From Marinobacter sp. F4206 (GTDB lineage Bacteria > Pseudomonadota > Gammaproteobacteria > Pseudomonadales > Oleiphilaceae), in NCBI RefSeq assembly GCF_019392195.1, contig NZ_JAHXKI010000004.1:1-64000 (forward strand): a stretch of 64,000 bases of DNA, written 5' to 3'. The notes beneath the pieces are model-generated. The model was not told the DNA's origin. It did not search any database and saw nothing but the letters and a program-made list of their open reading frames with translations. Made by a program: the position numbers and the translations under genes. Each line of letters begins with the position of its first letter. Position 1 is the first letter of the stretch. Shown here one piece after another: positions 1 to 6,705 of this stretch.

Positions 1-77
1 GCCTTGGCTACCGGAGTCCGCTGGAGTTCGAGGGCGCTAACTGATGGAAGCGTGTCCATTTATTTGGGGGAATACCA
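1..77 (+). mobile_element. Right end of an IS3-family insertion sequence
   Basis: The first 44 bases carry what looks like the last codons of an IS3-type OrfB transposase, and 53-77 (TGTCC at 53, a G run at 66-70, ending ATACCA) resembles the right terminal inverted repeat that follows orfB in IS3/IS51-group elements. The flank from 78 onward begins with TTCCGGCC, which in the other attC sites of this array is the middle of the site, so the element appears to have landed inside an attC and removed or displaced its left part. The rest of the element lies left of the window. The identification rests on short motifs. Confidence 0.6.
3..44 (+). CDS. IS3-family transposase OrfB, C-terminal end (partial)
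   Basis: Frame 3 reads LGYRSPLEFEGAN then TGA at 42-44. This resembles the extreme C-terminus of IS3-family OrfB integrases (consensus LGYxSPxEFE), which lies just after the DDE catalytic core. Only 13 residues are inside the window, so catalytic residues cannot be checked. The stop is followed 8 bases later by the putative terminal inverted repeat, the spacing expected for this family. Another reading frame ends at a TAA at 38-40, as an ordinary cassette gene running into attC would, so the transposase call is probable rather than certain. Confidence 0.55.
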   Translation, partial: LGYRSPLEFEGAN

Positions 78-158
78 TTCCGGCCCTGGCGAGCCTCCAC
101 CGGACGGCCTTTTCTCCGCTTCGCTACGCAAAGGCCGCCGCTGAATATTGGCGTTAGG
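78..158 (+). repeat. Integron attC site, left part lost to IS insertion
   Basis: The segment begins TTCCGGCC, continues with a GCCTCCACCGGAC element and a GC-rich imperfect palindrome, and ends in GGCGTTAGG (the R' core, GTTAGGG) 14 bases before the next start codon. The same TTCCGGCC...CTCCACCGGA...GGCGTTA arrangement occurs at 3768-3850 and 25570-25665. The left simple site (R''/L'', TAACAAG type) is missing and replaced by the IS end. Confidence 0.75.
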
Positions 159-172
159 GTAGAAAGGGAATT

Positions 173-808
173 ATGGAGCTATACCAAGTCATCATAGCCT
201 CAGCAGTTGCAAATGGAGTTGCAATCGGAGCGATTGGTTTTCTTTGTAAGTCCATCATCGCTCACTTCCTGACCAAGGATGTAGAAACCTTCAAGAATAA
301 ACTGCAACTGGAGTCAGAGCACTCTATCTCTTCATACCGTTCCGAATTGGAAAAGGAAAGAATCCGGCTGCAGATCTCCTATGGTGGAATTTTTGAGAAG
401 CAGGCAAACGTCATAATCAACCTTTACCAACTAATCGTGGGCTTTGAACGCTCGATTGATGCGGCTGTTCATGCAGCGGGTGACAAAGGAGAGCAGTATG
501 AGGAGTTTATTATTCGCTGGCGAGAACTGTTGTCCTACCTTGACGAGAATAGACTTTTGATTCCAGAGTCAGTGGAAAACTTATTCGAAAAGTTTCATAG
601 GGGCGTTTTCTATAGTGTCAGAGACTACCGGGTATCAGAGAAGCGAATGGCACGACGCAACATGACGAATAATGAGATTGAAAAACTGTTGGCGAAGCAA
701 GACAAGGCACTAGCGGATTTAGATCAGATCCCGGCAATAAAGAGAGAACTTACAGAAAGTCTCCGTGGATTGATCGGAGTGACGGATCATGCACGAGACC
801 TGCCCTAA
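173..808 (+). CDS. Cassette-encoded membrane-anchored coiled-coil protein, unknown function
   Basis: A 211-residue protein with one hydrophobic segment near the N-terminus (about residues 7-30, rich in Ala, Gly and Ile) followed by a long charged helical region (about 35-75) likely to form a coiled coil, then a mainly helical cytoplasmic domain. No catalytic motif is recognised. It begins 14 bases after the attC core with an AGAAAGGGAATT ribosome-binding region, and its stop overlaps the next attC, the usual layout of a single-gene integron cassette. One-helix anchored helical proteins of this kind are common among uncharacterised cassette genes; whether it is a defence, toxin or stress protein cannot be told from sequence. 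Confidence 0.8.
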   Translation: MELYQVIIASAVANGVAIGAIGFLCKSIIAHFLTKDVETFKNKLQLESEHSISSYRSELEKERIRLQISYGGIFEKQANVIINLYQLIVGFERSIDAAVHAAGDKGEQYEEFIIRWRELLSYLDENRLLIPESVENLFEKFHRGVFYSVRDYRVSEKRMARRNMTNNEIEKLLAKQDKALADLDQIPAIKRELTESLRGLIGVTDHARDLP

Positions 809-860
809 CAATTCGCGTCACTCGGACGCACTAAAGTGCGCCGGTGCGCTCCGGCGTTAT
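804..860 (+). repeat. Integron attC site
   Basis: A compact attC of about 57 bp. It begins CCTAACA (overlapping the stop of the upstream gene), contains the paired stem TCGGACGCACTAAAGTGCGCCGG and ends GGCGTTAT. The two ends can fold into the imperfect hairpin recognised by the integrase. Confidence 0.85.
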
Positions 861-880
861 ATCTGCAAGGAAAGCAAATT

Positions 881-1288
881 ATGAGTGAGCTGTTCGAGTT
901 CGGGAAGAATATATTAGAGAGTCAACCGTTCAGCGTTCTACTGGGAACCGAACTAGAAGTTTTCGAGCCTGGGCTGGCCAACCTCTCACTCAAGGTCCGT
1001 GATCAGCTGAAGCAGCAACACGGATTTGTTCACGGTGGGGTAATTAGCTACTTGGCAGATAATGCGCTGACCTATGCCGGTGGGTCGGTTTTAGGAGATT
1101 CAGTTACCTCGGAGTTCAAAATTAATTATCTGCGCCCAGCTATTGGGAAGAAATTGCTTGCCACAGCCTCTGTACTTTCAGCAGGCAAGAATCAAGCGGT
1201 CTGCCAGTGCAATGTGATAGCGATTGGAGACGATGGAGAGTGTACGGTCGCAGTTGCGCAGGGAACCATCACTCGAGTCGCAAAATAG
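881..1288 (+). CDS. PaaI-type hot-dog fold thioesterase (cassette gene)
   Basis: 135 residues, the normal length for a single hot-dog domain. The HGGVISYLADNA segment (about residues 48-60) is the family signature: His-Gly-Gly and an acidic residue at the start of the central helix, used for acyl-thioester hydrolysis in PaaI/YigI-type enzymes. The substrate is probably a small or aromatic acyl-CoA, but it cannot be deduced. The ATG at 881 is preferred over an upstream in-frame ATG at 836 because 836 lies inside the attC and 881 has AAGGA 8 bases upstream. Promoterless; expression would depend on the integron promoter or an upstream cassette. Confidence 0.88.
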   Translation: MSELFEFGKNILESQPFSVLLGTELEVFEPGLANLSLKVRDQLKQQHGFVHGGVISYLADNALTYAGGSVLGDSVTSEFKINYLRPAIGKKLLATASVLSAGKNQAVCQCNVIAIGDDGECTVAVAQGTITRVAK

Positions 1289-1348
1289 ATATAACAAGTC
1301 ACGGCACGCGGACGGCCATAAAACGGCCGCCCGTGCGCTCAGCGTTAA
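1289..1348 (+). repeat. Integron attC site
   Basis: About 60 bp from ATAACAAG to GCGTTAAA, with a GC-rich hairpin whose arms are GCACGCGGACGGCC and GGCCGCCCGTGC. It starts immediately after the stop codon of the thioesterase gene. Confidence 0.88.
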
Positions 1349-1363
1349 ATTAAGAAGGAAATC

Positions 1364-1924
1364 ATGAGTTCATATTTTAGTTTATTAAAAGATGCAAATA
1401 ACACATCCAAGAAACTTGGAGCCTCGGGTGTATCTTTGCCAGAGTCTGAGCTGGCCCCGTTGCTCACAGACGAAAAAATGGAGGCTTTGGCATCTCTTCT
1501 GGTGGAGCGGTACGGCCCTCCAGCCCCGTCTAAACTTGCGCATAAATGTTTGGCTATTCACTACGAGTTGCTGGAAGACGTCGAAAAGATTATAGGGGTT
1601 AAGCCGATATTTACTATTGGCCATATGAATATCCATGGGGAAGAATACTGGCGAATAACTGAAGACCAATTGCTGGAGATGTCGAGGTCGCCGAGTTTTC
1701 AATCCAAACGGCATCTGCATGCCTGGTTATCGCTCCCGTCAAGCGAAATCATAGATTTCACTTTCCCTGCCTCCTATGTTGTTGAAACCAAGTATTCCGG
1801 TGAAATTGGCGTAGCGATTACAAAGCACCACTCAGAGCTTCAAGGGATGTCATACCACCCAGTGGCACTAGGAGAGGAAGTTCTTTACCGAACGGGCTTA
1901 GCTGCTGTGACAATTGGTGCCTAA
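1364..1924 (+). CDS. Cassette-encoded protein of unknown function
   Basis: A 186-residue soluble protein with no signal peptide or membrane helix. It has an acidic N-terminal third, a PPAPSKLAHKC segment and a mixed alpha/beta C-terminal half with FPASYVVETKY. I recognise no family or catalytic motif. AGAAGGA lies 7 bases before the ATG, directly after the attC, so the start is well supported. It is one of the typical orphan genes of a cassette array. Confidence 0.78.
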   Translation: MSSYFSLLKDANNTSKKLGASGVSLPESELAPLLTDEKMEALASLLVERYGPPAPSKLAHKCLAIHYELLEDVEKIIGVKPIFTIGHMNIHGEEYWRITEDQLLEMSRSPSFQSKRHLHAWLSLPSSEIIDFTFPASYVVETKYSGEIGVAITKHHSELQGMSYHPVALGEEVLYRTGLAAVTIGA

Positions 1925-1927
1925 TCA

Positions 1928-1997
1928 TTTAACCAGAGCGCCAACGGGACTGGTTTTCCGCTGACGCGCCAAGCTAGCCCGTTACGCGGGCGTTAAA
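1928..1997 (+). repeat. Integron attC site
   Basis: About 70 bp from TTTAACCAGAGCGCC to GGCGTTAAAT. The arms AACGGGACTGG and CCCGTTACGCGGGCGTT form an imperfect palindrome. The left core is TAACCAG instead of the TAACAAG seen in most sites of this array, so the site is somewhat divergent. Confidence 0.75.
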
Positions 1998-2016
1998 TTA
2001 ATAATTAGAGGGGCTC

Positions 2017-3321
2017 ATGTACAATCTGCTTGTGACAGCTATGGAAGGAGCTTGGGATGAAGGCTTCTATGAATATGACAGAAGCCGTTTTCTTGAGTAC
2101 ACCAATGAAGAGGTTGCTGAAGCTCTTAAGGACTTAAGTCCAACACACATTGAAAACCTCAAAAGCTACCCCTGTCTTTTTGCGTACGAAGGTGAAGATT
2201 CAGATATCCGTATTGGGTATATCACATCTATAAAACTACGCAGAAGAAATATTCTTATTGAATTCGAGTTTGATAAGGATATAGAACCAATACCTTTTGA
2301 TCAGATTCAGCCTATCGCGCCGCTTTTAGATATACGCGGATGGGAGATGAATAGAACACACTGGGCTGTCAAAGATGAAGACCTCTTTGGCAGGCTAAGT
2401 GACCGAGGCATTCTCGAAGGTGATCTTGGCAGAACCGCTGATATACAAGAACGTCCGGTCCCGGAGGAACCTTTAAATCCGGCTATCAGTACGGTCCAGG
2501 AGTTTATTGGCAAGGTATTTGGCATCGATCAGGGCGATGACCGTGAAGTATTTTATCGAGGCCATTCCAACAAGAAAAAATACAAACTAGAGCCCTCATT
2601 GTTTCGCAGGGATGAAGAGGGTAACTATCTTTACAAGGATAGTGAGCATTTATTGTACAGAGAGCTTTTGGTTTCAAACTCTGCTGACTTTCAAACAGAT
2701 AAATATACTCTCGATAGCCTTGTAAGGATGCAGCACTACTCATTGCCAACACGGTTGCTCGATATAACTTCAAATCCCTTGATAGCCCTTTATTTCGCGT
2801 GCAAATCATCAGGCAACGAAGATGGAGAGGTCATTATATTCTCCGTGAAAAGAAAAGACGTTAAGTATTTCGATTCAGATGTGGCAAGCTGTATCGCCAA
2901 CCTTGCTAGACTTCCTCAGTCTGAGAAAGATGAAATAAGCTTTAAGGAAGAAGGGTTCAATGATCAGCGACCAGTGAGACGTCTTCTTCACTTTATCAAA
3001 GAAGAAAAACCATTTTTTGAGGCCGCTATAATCCCCGACGATCTGCGCAAGATTTTATGCGTCAAAGGAAAACAAAGTAACGACAGAATTTCCTCGCAAT
3101 CTGGCGCATTTCTGTTGTTTGGCCTGGATTCGATATTTGATGAAGATGGGACGTCTGAGATAACGGTTACGAGAATATCTGTGACTAATAAAAATTATAT
3201 TTTGGGAGAGCTTGACTATCTGAATATTAATGATAGCACCGTTTTTCCTTATATCGAAAACTCAGCCAAATACGTGGCTAATAAGTTTAAATTTAACAAG
3301 TTAATTCAGCCGACCGCTTGA
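2017..3321 (+). CDS. FRG-domain protein (cassette gene)
   Basis: A 434-residue protein and the largest cassette gene here. Residues 1-150 form an acidic, mainly helical/beta domain I do not recognise. From about residue 178 comes an FRG domain: VFYRGHSNKKKYKLEPSLFR, then RMQHYSLPTRLLDIT with SNPLIALYFAC, the conserved R-G-H and Q-H-x-G/S-LPTRLLD signature. FRG domains are thought to be distant relatives of ADP-ribosyltransferases and are found in toxins, phage-defence loci and mobile elements; the substrate is unknown. GAGGGG lies upstream of the ATG. AT content is visibly higher than in the flanking chromosome. The last 30 bases of the reading frame are part of the next attC. Confidence 0.85.
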   Translation: MYNLLVTAMEGAWDEGFYEYDRSRFLEYTNEEVAEALKDLSPTHIENLKSYPCLFAYEGEDSDIRIGYITSIKLRRRNILIEFEFDKDIEPIPFDQIQPIAPLLDIRGWEMNRTHWAVKDEDLFGRLSDRGILEGDLGRTADIQERPVPEEPLNPAISTVQEFIGKVFGIDQGDDREVFYRGHSNKKKYKLEPSLFRRDEEGNYLYKDSEHLLYRELLVSNSADFQTDKYTLDSLVRMQHYSLPTRLLDITSNPLIALYFACKSSGNEDGEVIIFSVKRKDVKYFDSDVASCIANLARLPQSEKDEISFKEEGFNDQRPVRRLLHFIKEEKPFFEAAIIPDDLRKILCVKGKQSNDRISSQSGAFLLFGLDSIFDEDGTSEITVTRISVTNKNYILGELDYLNINDSTVFPYIENSAKYVANKFKFNKLIQPTA

Positions 3322-3347
3322 AAACGGCGGCTGATTATAACGTTAAA
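3292..3347 (+). repeat. Integron attC site overlapping the 3' end of the FRG gene
   Basis: About 56 bp from TTTAACAAGTTAATTCAGCCG to AACGTTAAAT, with a short hairpin (CAGCCGACCG / CGGCGGCTG). Unlike the other sites, its left half lies inside the upstream reading frame: the TGA stop at 3319-3321 falls in the hairpin loop, so recombination at this site defines the last residues of the FRG protein. Confidence 0.8.
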
Positions 3348-3361
3348 TACCAGAGTTACCC

Positions 3362-3772
3362 ATGGAAGATGAAACAAAAGTGAAAATCGCCGAGCTACAG
3401 CAGTTACATGCTTTCGAGCATTTTCGCTCTGTAATCAGCATGGCTGAGCTAGCATTGAAAAGCGCCATCTTGGTGAATGGAGGGGCATGCATTGCTTTGC
3501 TGACCTTCATTGGTAATGTGAGCTCCAGCGGCAGCAAGCTAATCGTTTTCGGGCTTTTTGCCTTCGCTTCTGGAGTTTTCTTGGACGCAGTTGCCACTTT
3601 CTTAGCCTATCTCACTCAAAACGAGTTCATGCGCCAGATCAACGAAAAAGAAAAGCACAACGATAAACAGTGGCAAAAGCGTTGGGCAATACGGACCTGC
3701 GGTGGTTCCTACGTCGCTTTCTGTCTTGGCGCGTTATTGAGCGGATGGAGTTTTCTTGTCTGCAGTATTTAA
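3362..3772 (+). CDS. Small cassette-encoded membrane protein
   Basis: 136 residues with a charged helical N-terminus (1-30) and three hydrophobic segments (about 33-52, 57-82 and 112-134). A polar, Lys/Glu-rich loop (about 90-108) separates the second and third helices. No family signature is recognised, although small proteins with this N-terminal pattern (an amphipathic helix, then an AELALKSAILVNGGA-like helix) are frequent in cassette arrays. No clear Shine-Dalgarno precedes the ATG. A membrane effector or immunity-type role is possible but not supported by more than architecture. Confidence 0.75.
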   Translation: MEDETKVKIAELQQLHAFEHFRSVISMAELALKSAILVNGGACIALLTFIGNVSSSGSKLIVFGLFAFASGVFLDAVATFLAYLTQNEFMRQINEKEKHNDKQWQKRWAIRTCGGSYVAFCLGALLSGWSFLVCSI

Positions 3773-3850
3773 CAAGGCAATTAAATTCGTTCCGGCCTTT
3801 TGGCCTCCACCGGACGCCCTTGTCAGGGCGCCGTTTATTGCTGGCGTTAT
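3768..3850 (+). repeat. Integron attC site (long form)
   Basis: About 83 bp from TTTAACAAGGCAATTAA through TTCGTTCCGGCC and GGCCTCCACCGGACG to GGCGTTATA. This TTCGTTCCGGCC/CCACCGGA signature is shared with the sites at 78, 5905 and 25570 and looks like the host-specific attC type of this integron. Confidence 0.88.
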
Positions 3851-3866
3851 AAATTGAGGTAGTCCA

Positions 3867-4277
3867 ATGACGGGCCTCGTATCCAGAATCCACCAAGGGC
3901 GATATGACTCCGAAAAGGAGCTGTTACGTCTCCGTGACAACGCTCTCGAGAGAGGCAGGGTTGATGTCCTGGATGCGGTTCATCAACGGTTGAAGAAAAA
4001 CTACCCCCTCATTTACCAGAGGCTAGTTGGCCCTCTCACCGATAGAACTCGAGATAAGAAGTTCAAATGCTATTGCAACAACCCGAAGAGTCTCCACGAG
4101 ATCTATCTGGATATCATGGCGGGCCACGTTCATTATCATTCCTTGATCTGCGACGATTGTTGGCAAGAAGATCTCACTAAAACGTGGGGCTACTACGGTT
4201 GGGCGAGCAAGCTAATTCCGCAAGAGGTGTGGCATGCACTCTGCGAAGAACGGGCGTACGACAAGTACGTTGAGTAA
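3867..4277 (+). CDS. Cassette-encoded protein with paired cysteine motifs
   Basis: 136 residues, soluble. It carries a CYC pair (about residues 68-70) and a CDDC motif (about 95-98) flanked by His residues (HVHYHSL), an arrangement that could bind a metal such as zinc, but no known domain is recognised. The N-terminal half is helical and basic. GAGGTAG lies 7 bases before the ATG and 17 bases after the attC core, supporting the start. Function unknown. Confidence 0.78.
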   Translation: MTGLVSRIHQGRYDSEKELLRLRDNALERGRVDVLDAVHQRLKKNYPLIYQRLVGPLTDRTRDKKFKCYCNNPKSLHEIYLDIMAGHVHYHSLICDDCWQEDLTKTWGYYGWASKLIPQEVWHALCEERAYDKYVE

Positions 4278-4355
4278 TTTATAACAAGGCGCAGCAGTTC
4301 GCGGCCGATGGCCGCCGGACGCCACTGACGTGGCGCCGCTTAGCTCAGCGTTAGT
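4278..4355 (+). repeat. Integron attC site
   Basis: About 78 bp from TTTATAACAAGGCGCAGCAG to CAGCGTTAGT, containing the arms GCGGCCGATGGCCGCCGGACGCCAC and GTGGCGCCGC. It lies directly after the stop codon of the upstream cassette gene. Confidence 0.87.
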
Positions 4356-4371
4356 TTTTAAGGAGTATGTC

Positions 4372-4734
4372 ATGAGGTTTTTGGTTCTGTTTTTGGGATG
4401 CGTATGGGCGTTTGGCGTGCAGGCAATCGAGGGAATCAAGGTAGATGACTTCAAAGCTGCCGCAATTGTCCATATTCAGAAGGAGTACCCGAACGTCGCT
4501 CCGGATGATCTGGTGTTTTACGATCTCGACATCTCAGTATTAGACAACGATCTTCAAAAAAGTCGTCTGCGGCTTGGTTTTGTTGATGAAAGTTCTCGTC
4601 ACTCGACTGGGAGCTCTCCTTATGCGTATGACACATACATCGTTAATTTCAAACTTATTTCAGGAGATTTTGTGCGGGCGCACAAAGGGTTCTGGGGAGG
4701 CTTTGAGTCGGTTTCGGGTGATGCAATTAAGTGA
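4372..4734 (+). CDS. Cassette-encoded secreted protein, unknown function
   Basis: 120 residues beginning with a clear signal peptide (MRFLVLFLGCVWAFGVQA, probable cleavage after residue 18). The mature part is small, acidic and has no cysteine. No family is recognised. The ATG at 4372 is chosen because AAGGAG lies 6 bases upstream; a longer in-frame start at 4330 would lie inside the attC hairpin and destroy the signal peptide position. Likely periplasmic. Confidence 0.8.
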   Translation: MRFLVLFLGCVWAFGVQAIEGIKVDDFKAAAIVHIQKEYPNVAPDDLVFYDLDISVLDNDLQKSRLRLGFVDESSRHSTGSSPYAYDTYIVNFKLISGDFVRAHKGFWGGFESVSGDAIK

Positions 4735-4747
4735 GCATCTGCAAAGA

Positions 4748-4829
4748 AACTAACAAGGCCAGGCACGCGACGCCCACTGCATTGTGGCTTCGCCTCCATT
4801 CCGTAGCCGCGCATGCTGGCTGGCGTTAG
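4748..4829 (+). repeat. Integron attC site
   Basis: About 82 bp from AACTAACAAGGCCAGGCACG to CTGGCGTTAGC, with extended imperfect arms. It sits 13 bases after the upstream stop and 11 bases before the next ATG. Confidence 0.87.
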
Positions 4830-4840
4830 CGAGTAGGTAT

Positions 4841-5374
4841 ATGCGTCGGATTTGGATGGTAGCTTTATTAACAGGCATTTTGGCAGGATGTGCCAATGTT
4901 TCCCGCTTTGAGAAAGACGCTTTAGTCGCCCATGGAGAACATCTTAATGACGCTCCTGAGACTCTTTATTACACACTATTTATAGAAATTGGCAGGGTGA
5001 CTGACGCTAAGATAATGAAAGTATTAGTGAAATTGACACCAGATGCGCCTCCCATATTGCTATCAGAAGTGAAACCAGAGTCAGTTGCCAGGTATTTGCC
5101 GCGGTTTATACCCCCATCACAATGGCCGGAGCATTTGAAGAAAAAAGTAACAGAATATCAGACCTATGTGGGTGGCGGTTTCCATATCACATTTGACGAT
5201 GGTCGGTTTAAATCTATAGGAATATGCTCTCACTGTTCCGGAGGTCGTGAGTATCCGGTTATCGGAACTCCAAATGGAAATGACTTTTATACATTGCCAA
5301 TTACAGAGCAGCAGCTTATAGATGTGTTTGGTTCGCCTAGCCGAGTGTATAAGGTCAATGAAGTTAGGTATTGA
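4841..5374 (+). CDS. Cassette-encoded lipoprotein
   Basis: 177 residues. The N-terminus MRRIWMVALLTGILAGC is a short lipoprotein signal peptide with an LAGC lipobox; Cys17 would become the lipidated first residue, and the next residue (Ala) favours outer-membrane sorting. The mature domain is mixed alpha/beta and has a CSHC pair (about residues 128-131). No family is recognised. Annotation from an earlier in-frame ATG at 4784 is rejected because it lies within attC. The start is only about 11 bases from the attC core, with no obvious Shine-Dalgarno. Confidence 0.8.
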   Translation: MRRIWMVALLTGILAGCANVSRFEKDALVAHGEHLNDAPETLYYTLFIEIGRVTDAKIMKVLVKLTPDAPPILLSEVKPESVARYLPRFIPPSQWPEHLKKKVTEYQTYVGGGFHITFDDGRFKSIGICSHCSGGREYPVIGTPNGNDFYTLPITEQQLIDVFGSPSRVYKVNEVRY

Positions 5375-5375
5375 C

Positions 5376-5433
5376 GCTAACAAACGCATGCAGTCGGACG
5401 CGGCAGCGCCGCGCCGCTGATGCGGGCGTTACA
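5376..5433 (+). repeat. Integron attC site
   Basis: A compact 58-bp site: CGCTAACAAACGCATGCAG at the left, GGACGCGGCAGCGCCGCGCCGC in the middle and CTGATGCGGGCGTTAC at the right. The outer arms (ACGCATGCAG / CTGATGCGGGCGT) pair almost perfectly. It is the most canonical site in the window. Confidence 0.92.
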
Positions 5434-5452
5434 GGGACTTGCAAAGCAGATC

Positions 5453-5908
5453 ATGAGAAGGGAAGCGGTAGTCGAGCATATTGAACTCAATCCTCTCGGT
5501 GAATTCCGAATGGGTTGCGACGCCTATGGCATGACGATCAGAACGAATTTCGGTGAAATTGAGACGTTTAAGGATGTCCCAATTATGATCGGGCAAACCG
5601 ATCACTCGTTGTTTGTCGAACAGTCTTCATGCAAAGGTTATCTCTTGATCAAAGCTGCTTTTGCCACCTACTTCGTGGACATCAAAGATCAAACCATTAG
5701 CGTCTACAAAGCTACTGTGCGCGGTCTCAACAATGAGTGGTGTGACGAGAATCCGATCTACGGAAAAGAAACTCGCCACGTGCAGGGCTTTACCCGTCAT
5801 TACCATCTCCAGTTCCCCTTCGTGAGAAAGGATCGTTTTCATCAGGTTTTCGGAGAATACGAAGCACTGCGTAAGCGCCAAATTCAGGAAGCGACTGATG
5901 CCCTGTAA
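5453..5908 (+). CDS. Last intact cassette gene, unknown function
   Basis: 151 residues, soluble, mixed alpha/beta, with Cys and His scattered (for example a TRHYHLQFPFVRKDR segment near the C-terminus). I recognise no family. ATG 5453 is preferred to the in-frame ATG at 5420, which lies inside attC, although the ribosome-binding site is weak. It is the last gene of the contiguous array: the attC that follows has lost its right-hand core. Confidence 0.72.
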   Translation: MRREAVVEHIELNPLGEFRMGCDAYGMTIRTNFGEIETFKDVPIMIGQTDHSLFVEQSSCKGYLLIKAAFATYFVDIKDQTISVYKATVRGLNNEWCDENPIYGKETRHVQGFTRHYHLQFPFVRKDRFHQVFGEYEALRKRQIQEATDAL

Positions 5909-5965
5909 CAAGTCAATTAAGTTCGTTCCGGCCCTCGGCTCCCACCGGATGCCTCCGCCAGAGCA
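5905..5965 (+). repeat. Decayed attC site at the array end
   Basis: TGTAACAAGTCAATTAAG, TTCGTTCCGGCCC and CCCACCGGATG match the left two thirds of the long attC type seen at 3768-3850, but the sequence then runs into CGCCAGAGCAACCGATCC with no GCGTTA core. The site is therefore probably inactive. Confidence 0.7.
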
Positions 5966-6054
5966 ACCGATCCCGGAAGATTATGAAACCCTTCATGCCT
6001 GAAGTGACTGCCACATCGGCGCATCAGCGAGGCATTATGCACAGGGAGAATTCA

Positions 6055-6588
6055 GTGCAATTGTTTGAAACACAAAGGCTGATTGCCAGGCAGCTATCCC
6101 ACCAGGACGTTCCCGTGCTTACTGACATTCTGAGCGACCCGGACGTCATGAAATACTCCGTTCGGGGAGTGTGCGACGAGGAAGCTATCCGCAAATTTAT
6201 AAACTGGTGCATCGAGTGTTACTCATCCCACGGCATCGGCCCCTGGGCGTTGTCCGAGAGGGGATCAGGCGATCTTGTTGGCTTCTGTGGCGTTGGGCCT
6301 GAGCTGGTCGGCGACGTTGAGGAAGTCAATCTGGGCTATCGCCTGGCGCGCAGATTCTGGCATCAGGGGTTGGCCACCGAAGCGGTCAAAGGTGTGATGC
6401 GGTATGCCTTCGATCAAAAACACTGTGAGTCGGTCGTTGTTATCATTGAGCCGGAGCATACCGATTCCGTCAGGGTGACTGAGAAGGCAGGATTCGGAGA
6501 CTACACCGTGCAGGAATTTCATAACCGACTGGTGCGGCTCTATCGAATGACCCGCGAAGACTGGGCGTCGCAGAACCGGCAGATGTAG
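6055..6588 (+). CDS. GNAT-family N-acetyltransferase (RimJ/RimL type)
   Basis: 177 residues from a GTG start. The protein has the RimJ/RimL GNAT pattern: ETQRLIARQLSHQD at the N-terminus, GFCGVGPE in the central strands, LGYRLARRFWHQGLATEAV (about residues 95-115, motif A with the acetyl-CoA-binding R/Q-x-x-G-x-A element) and ENSVRVTEKAGF-like NS/DSVRVTEKAGF near the end. It probably acetylates an amine of a protein or small molecule. GTG 6055 has AGGGAG 6 bases upstream; ATG 6037 and ATG 5983 are alternative in-frame starts. The gene is flanked on both sides by decayed attC sequence, so it is probably a former cassette now fixed in the chromosome. Confidence 0.85.
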   Translation: MQLFETQRLIARQLSHQDVPVLTDILSDPDVMKYSVRGVCDEEAIRKFINWCIECYSSHGIGPWALSERGSGDLVGFCGVGPELVGDVEEVNLGYRLARRFWHQGLATEAVKGVMRYAFDQKHCESVVVIIEPEHTDSVRVTEKAGFGDYTVQEFHNRLVRLYRMTREDWASQNRQM

Positions 6589-6650
6589 CTCGTTCCGGGG
6601 CTGGCGGCGCGACACCGGTTACTGCTTCGCCGCCAGGTATAAGCGCAACG
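6586..6650 (+). repeat. Degenerate attC-like remnant
   Basis: CTCGTTCCGGGGCTGGCGGCG, GACACCGG and TTCGCCGCCAGGTATAAGCG resemble the TTCGTTCCGGCC...CACCGG...GGCGTTA parts of the array's long attC type, and GGCGGCG/CGCCGCC can still pair. The terminal cores are mutated. Called by resemblance only. Confidence 0.45.
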
Positions 6651-6705
6651 TCCCGCAGACGAAGCCCCAGCCATTCAATCATCAGAATCCAGAGTAACAA
6701 CGATC

